Shown in pieces: positions 8,060-15,541 of a stretch of 64,000 nucleotides of DNA. Made by a program: the position numbers and the translations under genes. Each line of letters opens with the position of its first letter. Within the stretch, counting starts at the first letter, position 1. The notes below the pieces were generated by a model. That model did not search any database. It was not told the DNA's origin and worked only from the letters and a program-made list of their open reading frames with translations. The stretch is from Amycolatopsis jejuensis (GTDB lineage: Bacteria > Actinomycetota > Actinomycetes > Mycobacteriales > Pseudonocardiaceae), in the NCBI RefSeq assembly GCF_000717335.1, contig NZ_JNYZ01000007.1, positions 1 through 64,000 of the forward strand, in the 5' to 3' direction.

Positions 8060-8572
8060 GTGCAGAGTCCGGCCCGCCGCATCGTCGCGCTGGGTTTCGC
8101 CGCGGTCGCCGCCTCCGGTTGCGCCGCACCGGAGAACCTGCGGTTCACCCGTGACCATCGCGTACAGCTGACCGCCCCGGCCGATCAGGAAGAGGTCACG
8201 GTGCCGTTCACCGTCCGGTGGACCGCGCGGGACGTACCGATCGCGCCACCGGAGCGCCCCACGGCACCGGGGACCTTGCGCTTCGCGGTGTTCGTCGACC
8301 GCGACCCGATCGCCCCCGGCGGGCCGCTGCGGTCGCTCGGGGAGAACGACCCGGGATGCCGCGCGCGGCCGGCTTGCCCGGACGACGCCTACCTCTCCCG
8401 GCTCGGCGTTTTCGTCACGAGCGAAAGCAGCCAGCTGCTCGCCTGGGTGGGCAAGGCGGTCGACGGCAAGAACACCCACAAGGTGACAGTCGTGCTGGTC
8501 GATGCTTCGGGACGGCGAGTCGGCGAGTCGTACTGGTCAGTGAGTTTCCGCGTCCCCGGCGGCGCCCGGTGA
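8060..8572 (+). CDS. Small secreted lipoprotein of unknown function
   Basis: A 170-residue protein that starts at GTG 8060, with GAGGAGAAGG a few bases upstream. A short basic n-region, a hydrophobic core and AASGC (Cys21) form a lipoprotein signal. The rest has the beta-rich look of an Ig-like domain: alternating strands such as EVTVPFTVRWTARD and KVTVVLVDASGRRVGESYW, with a Cys pair (PGCRARPAC) in a loop. I do not recognise a named family. Its stop overlaps the start of the MFS-ATPase fusion by four bases (GTGA), so it is made with the importer and probably works beside it on the outer face of the membrane. Confidence 0.75.
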   Translation: MQSPARRIVALGFAAVAASGCAAPENLRFTRDHRVQLTAPADQEEVTVPFTVRWTARDVPIAPPERPTAPGTLRFAVFVDRDPIAPGGPLRSLGENDPGCRARPACPDDAYLSRLGVFVTSESSQLLAWVGKAVDGKNTHKVTVVLVDASGRRVGESYWSVSFRVPGGAR

Positions 8573-10782
8573 GCGCCGGCGGTCCGCCGCACACCCACAC
8601 CGCGGAGAGTTTTCTCGCCGAGATCCGCGGGTCGGCCGAGCGGCTGCGGGACCAGGGCCGCGAGCTGACCGGAACCGACGGGCGGGCCGACCGCCGCCCG
8701 TTCTTCCGGCTGCTGCGCGAGGAAGGGGTCGGGCTCTACCCCCTGGTCGCGGTGCTGGCCCTGTCGGTGAGCCAGCTGCTGCTGAGCCAGGGGGCGGCGG
8801 TACTGGCCCCGGACATGGGCAAGGTGTTCGGCGTCGGGCCCGAGTTCTTCACCGTGACCGGCTTGCTTGGCCAGGTGATCGCCATCGCCGTACCGCTCGG
8901 GGTGGCGCGGCTGGTGCAGAACCGGGCGTGCCGGGCGGCGGTGCTGCTCACCTCCGCAGTGCTCTGGTGCGGGCTGAGCGCCTACACCGCTTTCGTGCCG
9001 TCGCTGGGTTTCCTGATGGTGCTGATGTTCCTCGACGGGGCGACGACGGCGGCAGGCAGCGCGGTGAGCGGGCCGCTGCTGGTCGATCTCTTCCCGCCGC
9101 GCGTGCGGCTGCGGGTGCTCGCGGTGGACTCCGCCGCCATCCGGGTGGCGACGGTGGCCGCGCCGCTGCTCGTGGCACTGCTGTCCGGGCCGCTCGGCCT
9201 GAACTGGCGGGGGATTCACCTCGCCATGGCTGTGCTCGGCGCGGTGTTCGTCGCGGTCGCGTTCCGGCTGCGGGACCCCGGATACGGCCAGTACGACACC
9301 GAGCTGATCCGCAAAGCGGCCCGCGAGGAACGCGGCAGCGCGGACGGGGAGCGCGCCCTCGCCGTGCCGAAGCTGACCCTTTCCGAAGCGATCCGGCGGA
9401 TCGTCGCGATCCCGTCGCAGCGGTGGTTCTTCGCCTCCGCCATCGTCGGCGCGATGGCCGCGCCGCTGTCGATCTACCTGGCGTTCTTCCTCCAGGACCA
9501 GTTCAACCTCGACGCCACCGAACGGTCCCTGCTCGCCGCCGGGACCGGCGCGGTCGCGCTCGTGTCCTACCTGGTGTTCGCACCGATCGGCGACCGGCTG
9601 TTCCAGCGCAACGTCCGGCTCGTGTTCGTGCTCAACGGGGTACTCAGCCTGATCGGCATCGCCCTGTCGACGGCGCAGGTGTTCATGCCGTCGGTGACCG
9701 CGCTGGTGCTCTTCTCGCTCGCCGGGTCGGCGCTGGCCGGGCTGTCCGGTCCGGCAATGCAGCTCGGCATGATGTCGGTGGTACCCGCCCAGCTGCGCCC
9801 GCACGTCGGGGGCCTCAGCATGATGTGCGTCCTGGCCGGAACGGCGATCAGCACCGCGCTCCTCGGCGGGCTCGCTTCGGCGCTCGGGATGCAGCTGCTG
9901 GTGGCGCTCATGGCCGTGCCGCAGATCGCCGGGGTGGTACTGACGATCGTCGCCGGCCGCCACGTCCGGGCCGATCTCGACCGGATGATCGACGAAGTGG
10001 TCGAGGACGAGACCGTCGACCGGATCACCGCGAGCGGGGCCCGGCTGCCGATGCTCACCTGCCGCGGGCTCGATTTCCGGTACGGCACCCAGCAAATCCT
10101 CTTCGGGGTCGACCTCACCGTCGATGACGGCGAACTGGTCGCCCTGCTCGGCGTGAACGGGGCCGGGAAGTCCACGCTGCTGCGGGTCGTCTCCGGGCTC
10201 GGCAGGCCGTCCGCGGGCAGCATCCGGCTGGACGGGCACGACATCACCCACATCGACGCCGAACGCCGCACCGTCTTGGGGATCACCCAGGTACCCGGTG
10301 GCCATGCCGTCTTCGGCGAGCTCACCGTGCAGGAGAACCTGCGCTGCTACGGGTTCACCCTCGGCCGCGGCAGACGCAAGCTCGACGCCGCGCTCGACGA
10401 GGCGTTCGCGGCGATGCCCGCGCTGGCGGAGCTGCGGCACCGCCGGGCGGCCACGCTGTCCGGCGGCGAACAGCAGATGCTCGGTCTCGCCAAGGCGTCG
10501 CTGCTGCAGCCCCGGCTGCTGCTGCTCGACGAGCTTTCCCTCGGGCTGGCCCCGAAAGTGGTCGCCCAGCTGGTGCAGCAGGTGCAGGCGATCAATGCCC
10601 GCGGCACCTCGGTGCTCGTGGTGGAGCAGTCCGTCTCCACCGCACTGGAGCTGGCCGGCCACGCGTACTTCATGGAAAACGGCGAGATCCGCTTCGACGG
10701 CAGTACTCGCGAACTGGCCGCGCGCCCGGACCTGCTGCGTGCGGTGTTCCTGCCCCGGACGACCCCTGCGGAGGCACTGTGA
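8569..10782 (+). CDS. MFS-type membrane domain fused to a LivF-like ABC ATPase
   Basis: A 737-residue fusion. Residues about 55-470 are a 10-12 segment polytopic domain of major-facilitator appearance: repeated hydrophobic helices and loop motifs such as APIGDRLFQRNVR. Residues about 495-737 are a complete ABC ATPase of the LivF class: Walker A GVNGAGKST (about 527), signature LSGGEQQMLGLA (about 630), Walker B LLLLDELSLGLAP (about 653) and a switch His replaced by EQSVSTAL. The join is the linker DRMIDEVVEDETVDR. Translation starts at GTG 8569, overlapping the lipoprotein stop. The domains come from two transport superfamilies that normally act separately, yet the frame is continuous over 2.2 kb. 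It should pair with the LivH-LivM-LivG protein encoded next. Confidence 0.88.
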   Translation: MSAGGPPHTHTAESFLAEIRGSAERLRDQGRELTGTDGRADRRPFFRLLREEGVGLYPLVAVLALSVSQLLLSQGAAVLAPDMGKVFGVGPEFFTVTGLLGQVIAIAVPLGVARLVQNRACRAAVLLTSAVLWCGLSAYTAFVPSLGFLMVLMFLDGATTAAGSAVSGPLLVDLFPPRVRLRVLAVDSAAIRVATVAAPLLVALLSGPLGLNWRGIHLAMAVLGAVFVAVAFRLRDPGYGQYDTELIRKAAREERGSADGERALAVPKLTLSEAIRRIVAIPSQRWFFASAIVGAMAAPLSIYLAFFLQDQFNLDATERSLLAAGTGAVALVSYLVFAPIGDRLFQRNVRLVFVLNGVLSLIGIALSTAQVFMPSVTALVLFSLAGSALAGLSGPAMQLGMMSVVPAQLRPHVGGLSMMCVLAGTAISTALLGGLASALGMQLLVALMAVPQIAGVVLTIVAGRHVRADLDRMIDEVVEDETVDRITASGARLPMLTCRGLDFRYGTQQILFGVDLTVDDGELVALLGVNGAGKSTLLRVVSGLGRPSAGSIRLDGHDITHIDAERRTVLGITQVPGGHAVFGELTVQENLRCYGFTLGRGRRKLDAALDEAFAAMPALAELRHRRAATLSGGEQQMLGLAKASLLQPRLLLLDELSLGLAPKVVAQLVQQVQAINARGTSVLVVEQSVSTALELAGHAYFMENGEIRFDGSTRELAARPDLLRAVFLPRTTPAEAL

Positions 10783-13625
10783 TGCCCGTCGGTTCCCCTG
10801 CCGTGACCCGATATCTGCGCGGCACGCTGATCGCTTCCGGTTGCGTGGCAGCGGGTTTGCTCGCCGCCCGGATCACCGGACTCGCCACCCCGCCCTACGT
10901 GGTGCTGCTCGGCGCCGTCGTCGGGCTGAGCTACGGAATGCTGGGGGTCTGCCTGGTACTGGTCTTCCGCTCCAGCCAGGTGATCAACTTCGCCCAGCCG
11001 CAGATCGGCGTGCTCGCCGCGGCACTGCTGGGAGTGCTGACCACCTTGGGCAGGCTGCCGTTCTGGCTCGCCTTCGCCGTGGTGGTCGCCGCCGCGGGAG
11101 GCCTCGGCGCACTCGTGTACCTGGTGGTCGTGCGCAGGCTCGACTCCGCGCCGCGCGTCGTGGTCGTCGCCGCGACCTTCGGCGCGGGCGCGCTGCTCGC
11201 CGCCCAGGTCACCGGCCTGCAGAAGGCCGCCGGATCGCCGAACGCAGGCCCCGCCGGGCCCGGGCTGCCGGAGTTCCACCTCGGACCGCTGCTGGTCACC
11301 CCCGACTACACCGGGCTGCTGATCGCCGGGCCGGTGATGGTCGCCGCGCTCACCTGGTTCCTGCTGCGGACCCGGTACGGGCTCGCCATCCGGGCCGCGA
11401 CCGCCAACCCCGACGCGGCCCGGCTGGCCGGGATCTCCCCCACCCGCGCCGCGGCGGTGGTCTGGGGGCTCGCCGGGGCGGTCGCAGCGGTGACCACGGT
11501 GTTCTTCCCGGCGGGCGTGGCCGATGCGCAGAGGTTCGCCCCGGCCGGGCTGCTGTACGGGCTCGCGGCCGCCGCGCTGGCCCGGATGCGCAGCCTGCCG
11601 GTCGCGCTGCTGGCCGGGACCGGGATCGGGGTACTCGACCAGGTCCTGCGATGGAACTCCCCGGACTCGCACCTGACCGGGCTGGTGGTGTTCGCCGTGC
11701 TGGTCCTCGCGCTGGTCTTCCCCCGGACCGGTCTCGGCCGCGGCGACCAGCGCGGCAGCTGGCTGACCGTCGCGCCGTGGCCGCCGTTGCCCCCGCCGGT
11801 CGCGCGGCTGTGGCCGGTGCGGCACCTCGGGAAAATCCTGACCGCCCTGATGCTCGTGGCACTGGTACTGGCCGGTTCCCTCGGCGACACCACCGCGATG
11901 GTGCTGACGACCGTGCTCGCCGCGGCGATCGTCGCGTTGTCGCTCGGGGTGCTCACCGGGCTCGCCGGTGAGCTGTCACTGGGCCAGTTCGCCATTGCCG
12001 CGCTCGGCGCCGCGGCGTCCTGGTTCGTGGTCACGCGGACCGGGAACTTCCTGCTGGGCCTCGGATCGGCGGCGCTGACCGCCGGGGCGGCCTGCGTTCT
12101 TCTCGGGCTGCCCGCCCTGCGCTCCCGCGGCCCGATGCTGGCCGTGACGTCGCTGGCGTTCTCCATCGTGGTACCGCCGGTGCTCCTGACCCAGCCGTGG
12201 CTTTTCGGGGAAGCCGGGGTGTTCAGCCCGCAACCGGTGCTCGCCGGAGTGCCGCTGACCCCGGGCATCCGCTACTTCGGTTTCACGCTCGTGGTGTTCG
12301 TGCTGGCCCTGGTGCTGGTGTGGAATGCCCGGCGCGGAGTGGCGGGACGGGCGCTGGTCGCCACCCGCGACAACGAACCCGCCGCACGATCGTTTGCCGT
12401 CCCTGCGACGCGCATGCGGGTACAGGCGCTGTTCCTTTCCGGGGCGCTGGCCGGGCTGGGCGGCGCGGTGCTCGGGCACTCCCAGCCGATCCTGTCGGCC
12501 ACCACGTTCCCGATCGACTGGAACATCTTCGTGGTACTCGGGATCGTCGCCGGTGGACTGTCCACAGTGGGCGGGGGCGTCGCGGGGGCGTTCTGGGTCA
12601 TCGGCCTTCCCCTGCTGCTGCCCGGAAGGGCCGGAAGCGGGCTCACCCTCGCCGTGGCCTGCACCACCGTGCTGGTGATCGCGATGATCCGGCCGGGCGG
12701 GGCGGCACAGGCACTGCGCCCGGTCCGCGATCGGCTGGTGGCCCTGCTGGCCCGCTGGTACGGGGTACCCCCGGAGACACCGGCAAAGCCGGAGGCACCG
12801 GCGCTGCCGACCCATCAGGTGGCCGTGGTGACCCCGGCGCGGCCGATTTCCGCGCAGCCGCCGGTGCTGTCCGCTCGCGCGCTGCACCGGTCGTTCGGCG
12901 GGGTGCGGGCAGTCGACGGGGTGGACCTCGACGTGCACCGCGGCGAGGTGCTCGGCCTGATCGGGCCGAACGGGGCGGGCAAGACCACGACCTTCGAAAT
13001 GCTCAGCGGGTTCGTCCGCCCGGACAGCGGGTCCGTCTCCTTCGGCGGCCGCGACATCACCCGGTGGGCCCCCGAGCGCCGGGCACTGGCCGGGCTGGTC
13101 CGTTCGTTCCAGGACGGGGCGTTGTTCCCGACGATGAGCGTGCTCGAGACCGTGACCCTTGCGGTACAACGACATCAGCCGTCGAGCACCACGCTCTCGG
13201 TGGCCGGTTTCGAGCGGGCCCGGCGCAAGCGCCGAACGGCCGCGGAAGCCGTGGTCGAGCAGTGGGGTCTCGGCCGGTACCGCAGCCGCCTGGTCCAGGA
13301 GCTGTCGACCGGCACCCGCCGGATCGTGGAGCTCGCCTGCATGACGACCCTGCAACCGCAGGTGCTGCTGCTCGACGAGCCATCGTCGGGCATCGCCCAG
13401 CGCGAGACCGAAGCACTCGGGCTCCGCCTGCGCGCCCTGCGCGAGGAGTTCACCCTGGTGGTGATCGAGCACAACCTCCCGCTCATCACCGGTCTCGCGG
13501 ACCGGATCGTGGTGCTGCACCACGGCCGGATCCTGTGCACCGGCACGCCGACGCTGGTGTGCGCCGACGACGCGGTGGCCGACGCCTATCTCGGCGGGCG
13601 GCTCGAAACGAGGATCCCCGGCTGA
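10782..13625 (+). CDS. LivH-LivM-LivG fusion: two permeases and an ABC ATPase of a branched-chain-type importer
   Basis: A 947-residue protein. About 1-330 is a LivH-type permease (GLSYGMLGVCLVLVFRSSQVINFAQ, the family's usual opening), about 345-665 a LivM-type permease (SLGVLTGLAGELSLGQFAIAALG, and near its end VLGIVAGGLSTVGGGVAG), and about 705-947 a LivG-type ATPase with Walker A GPNGAGKTT (about 728), signature LSTGTRRIVELA (about 840; LSTGT rather than LSGGQ) and Walker B VLLLDEPSSGIA (about 861). ATG at 10782 shares one base with the upstream stop, and GGAGG is seven bases before it; GTG at 10779 is an alternative. Together with the MFS-LivF protein and the binding lipoprotein it supplies every part of one importer in three polypeptides. 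Substrate unknown. Confidence 0.9.
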   Translation: MPVGSPAVTRYLRGTLIASGCVAAGLLAARITGLATPPYVVLLGAVVGLSYGMLGVCLVLVFRSSQVINFAQPQIGVLAAALLGVLTTLGRLPFWLAFAVVVAAAGGLGALVYLVVVRRLDSAPRVVVVAATFGAGALLAAQVTGLQKAAGSPNAGPAGPGLPEFHLGPLLVTPDYTGLLIAGPVMVAALTWFLLRTRYGLAIRAATANPDAARLAGISPTRAAAVVWGLAGAVAAVTTVFFPAGVADAQRFAPAGLLYGLAAAALARMRSLPVALLAGTGIGVLDQVLRWNSPDSHLTGLVVFAVLVLALVFPRTGLGRGDQRGSWLTVAPWPPLPPPVARLWPVRHLGKILTALMLVALVLAGSLGDTTAMVLTTVLAAAIVALSLGVLTGLAGELSLGQFAIAALGAAASWFVVTRTGNFLLGLGSAALTAGAACVLLGLPALRSRGPMLAVTSLAFSIVVPPVLLTQPWLFGEAGVFSPQPVLAGVPLTPGIRYFGFTLVVFVLALVLVWNARRGVAGRALVATRDNEPAARSFAVPATRMRVQALFLSGALAGLGGAVLGHSQPILSATTFPIDWNIFVVLGIVAGGLSTVGGGVAGAFWVIGLPLLLPGRAGSGLTLAVACTTVLVIAMIRPGGAAQALRPVRDRLVALLARWYGVPPETPAKPEAPALPTHQVAVVTPARPISAQPPVLSARALHRSFGGVRAVDGVDLDVHRGEVLGLIGPNGAGKTTTFEMLSGFVRPDSGSVSFGGRDITRWAPERRALAGLVRSFQDGALFPTMSVLETVTLAVQRHQPSSTTLSVAGFERARRKRRTAAEAVVEQWGLGRYRSRLVQELSTGTRRIVELACMTTLQPQVLLLDEPSSGIAQRETEALGLRLRALREEFTLVVIEHNLPLITGLADRIVVLHHGRILCTGTPTLVCADDAVADAYLGGRLETRIPG

Positions 13626-13626
13626 C

Positions 13627-14076
13627 CTACCGCAGCTGTTCCACCCGCCGTTTCAACGCCGCGTTGAATGCCTCGAACCCCTCGTCGGCGCCTTTCGCGC
13701 CCTCGGCCGTCAGGCGGGCGATCAGGCCGCCGAAGTGTTCCCGGTGGGTGAATCTCGTGGTGCCGCCGGGGAGTTCGTGCAGTACGAACTCGTGGGTGCC
13801 GGTGAAAATCGCCGTGGGGAGCCAGGCGAAACCGGGGATCGTGGCGGCCCACGCGAGGCGGACGCCGGGGGTCGCTTCGAGGACAGGGACCCGGACGACG
13901 TACGGCTTCTCCCCGGGTGGGCCCTCGACGAGGCGCAGCCGGGCGCCCGGTTCGGCGCGGCCGTCGATGCGCTGGAGGTAGGCCGACCATTCCGGGTACC
14001 GCGGGAAGTCGGTGAGGACCGCCCAGATCTCTGCCGGGCCGGCGGCGATGTCGGTGACCGCTTCGATCGTGCGCAT
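13627..14076 (-). CDS. SRPBCC family protein (START-like hydrophobic-ligand fold)
   Basis: A 149-residue protein of the polyketide cyclase/dehydrase-like SRPBCC superfamily. The opening strand and helix MRTIEAVTDIAAGPAEIWAVL, then DFPRYPEWSAYL, are diagnostic for the coenzyme-Q-binding/START-like group; the rest alternates strands and ends in a long amphipathic helix (GFEAFNAALKRRVEQL). These proteins form a deep pocket for a hydrophobic ligand; the ligand here is unknown. ATG 14076 has AAGGGG about four bases upstream, which decides it over longer frames. It converges with the importer gene, with one base between the stops, and does not look part of that locus. Confidence 0.85.
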   Translation of the reverse strand: MRTIEAVTDIAAGPAEIWAVLTDFPRYPEWSAYLQRIDGRAEPGARLRLVEGPPGEKPYVVRVPVLEATPGVRLAWAATIPGFAWLPTAIFTGTHEFVLHELPGGTTRFTHREHFGGLIARLTAEGAKGADEGFEAFNAALKRRVEQLR

Positions 14077-14340
14077 GGGCCCCTTGTACGTCGTTCCGTC
14101 CCGGCATGCCCGGCGCGCCGCGCGGATCCGGGACATTCGGGCAGCAAGATCGCCCTCGCCGGGAATTGCGTCCAGAATACCCGGTGACCTGCGGCGCAGC
14201 AATCAACCGCGGAGTGATCGGGTCAGTTCAGGCAGCACTGCCTTCCCGAAGAAGCACTGTTGCGAAGAGAACCTTGGCCGAACGGCAGCAGATCCGGTCA
14301 TCATTCATCCGGAAACATTTCCACCAGAAAAGGAGAGACC
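14077..14340. other. Intergenic region before the small secreted protein
   Basis: This divergent gap of about 264 bases is less GC-rich toward its right end, where a strong ribosome-binding site (AAAAGGAGAG) precedes GTG 14341. No operator palindrome or promoter hexamers were found that I would defend. Confidence 0.3.
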
Positions 14341-14688
14341 GTGCACGCAACTTTCCGCCTTGCTGCCCGCAGTATCGTTCTCACCGGTGCCGTCGGCGCA
14401 GCCATCGCTCTCGGTTCGACCGGCGTCGCCCAAGCCGCCACCCCCGAGGTCTTCCAGCTCTGTTCCGGCGGAAACTTCGGATCCTTCGCCGAGTTTCCCG
14501 AGCGCAACGGATACTCGACCTTCATTGTGAATCCCGGAGAATGCCATTCGTTCAACTACGGTGGCAACCATCCGGAACGGGTCGACATCAAGACCGCCGA
14601 CAGTCAGTACATCGGCTCTCTCACCTACGACGGCCGCAACGGGGTAAATGTGAAAACCGTCAACGGGCCCAGCTTCTACATATTCTGA
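14341..14688 (+). CDS. Small secreted protein of unknown function
   Basis: A 115-residue exported protein. A Sec signal with basic n-region (FRLAARS), a hydrophobic core (IVLTGAVGAAIALG) and a cleavage site after AQA (about residue 32) is followed by a mature domain of some 83 residues. The mature part has two cysteines (LCSGG and GECHSF) that could form one disulfide, and many Tyr, Asn and Gly residues, including NYGGNHPERVDI and GSLTYDGRNGVNV. Codons and GC are lower than in neighbouring genes. GTG at 14341 with AAAAGGAGAG upstream is clear. It stands alone and is followed by a strong hairpin terminator. I do not recognise the family; small beta-rich extracellular proteins of this type are common in mycelial actinomycetes. 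Confidence 0.75.
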   Translation: MHATFRLAARSIVLTGAVGAAIALGSTGVAQAATPEVFQLCSGGNFGSFAEFPERNGYSTFIVNPGECHSFNYGGNHPERVDIKTADSQYIGSLTYDGRNGVNVKTVNGPSFYIF

Positions 14689-14720
14689 GCCACCCCATTC
14701 AGCTTCACCTGAGAATACGA

Positions 14721-14766
14721 GTTCCCCTGCGGCGGGCGAAAGATTCTTCGCCCGCGGCAGGGGAAC
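14721..14766. terminator. Strong hairpin between convergent genes
   Basis: Two 20-base arms (14721-14740 and 14747-14766) pair with a single mismatch around a six-base loop. It lies between the convergent secreted-protein gene and the IclR gene, so it can serve both directions. There is no clear T-run, as is common in actinomycetes. Confidence 0.85.
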
Positions 14767-14779
14767 AATGCGGCAGGAC

Positions 14780-15433
14780 TCAACGCAGCTCTGCCGTGAT
14801 CACCTCCGCGGCCTGCTCCAGCCGGGCTCCGATCGCCGCGAGGTCGGCCGGGCCGGTCAGGTACACCACTGCCAGCGCGGCCGGCGGACGTCCCGGCACC
14901 GCCAGTGGTACCGCGATCGACGACAACCCCGAGATCACCTCGTCGTGACTCGTCTCGTATGCGGCCTTCTCCCCTCGCAGCTGCTGCTGGATCGCGCGGC
15001 CCGGGGCGCCGTCGGTGATCGGATGACGGCTCCCTGGGCGCTGCGCCACCGCCGCGGCGGCGTGCCGGGGCTCGACACTTGCCAGCGTCACCACGGAATC
15101 CTCGCCGTCCAGGATGGTGAGGAAAGCCGTCATCCCCAGTTCGTTCGCCAGGATGGTGAGCTCCGGCAACGCAGTCGACTGCAGGTCGCGCGAGACGTTG
15201 CGGGCCAGGGCGGCCAGCCGGGCACCCAGTTCCAGCTCGCCGTTCGCCCCCCGGACGACCAGGCCGTGGTCCTCCAGCGTGCGCACGATCCGGTAGGTGA
15301 TCGAGCGGTGCAGCCCGAGCCGCGCCGCGAGTTCGCCGATCGACAGCGGCGTGCCGGCGTCCGCGAGCACCTCCAGCGCGGTGAGCCCGCGAGACAGCGT
15401 CTGGGACCCGGCCGCCTGCTTCACATCCGTCAC
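14780..15433 (-). CDS. IclR family transcriptional regulator
   Basis: A 217-residue regulator: N-terminal winged helix-turn-helix (LSRGLTALEVLADAGTPLSI..., recognition region LGLHRSITYRIVRTLEDHGL) and a C-terminal effector domain with TILANELGMTAFLTILDGEDSVV. GTG at 15433 is preferred, with GGAGAGG about eight bases upstream; an earlier GTG at 15466 lacks a site. It is transcribed away from the phenolic hydroxylase gene at 15542, and a 9-base inverted repeat lies between them, so it most likely controls the hydroxylase in response to its aromatic substrate. A promoter for this gene could be TTCAAT (15502-15507, minus strand) with TAAGGT 18 bases on. Confidence 0.88.
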   Translation of the reverse strand: MTDVKQAAGSQTLSRGLTALEVLADAGTPLSIGELAARLGLHRSITYRIVRTLEDHGLVVRGANGELELGARLAALARNVSRDLQSTALPELTILANELGMTAFLTILDGEDSVVTLASVEPRHAAAAVAQRPGSRHPITDGAPGRAIQQQLRGEKAAYETSHDEVISGLSSIAVPLAVPGRPPAALAVVYLTGPADLAAIGARLEQAAEVITAELR

Positions 15434-15499
15434 GACCCGTTCCTCTCCCCGCGGGGTCTTGTGCACCCGAGCGCCTCACCTTAGCATCGGTGTACTCCA

Positions 15500-15522
15500 T
15501 AATTGAACAGCTCGTTCGATTA
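15500..15522. promoter_or_regulatory. Inverted repeat, candidate IclR operator
   Basis: TAATTGAAC, five bases, then GTTCGATTA: nine-base arms with one mismatch. A further GAAC at 15525-15528 makes a second, overlapping GTTC-N7-GAAC pair. It lies 20 bases before the hydroxylase start and overlaps the proposed -35 of the divergent IclR gene, the normal place for autoregulation plus target control. Confidence 0.6.
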
Positions 15523-15541
15523 TAGAACAAGAGGTGAGTCT

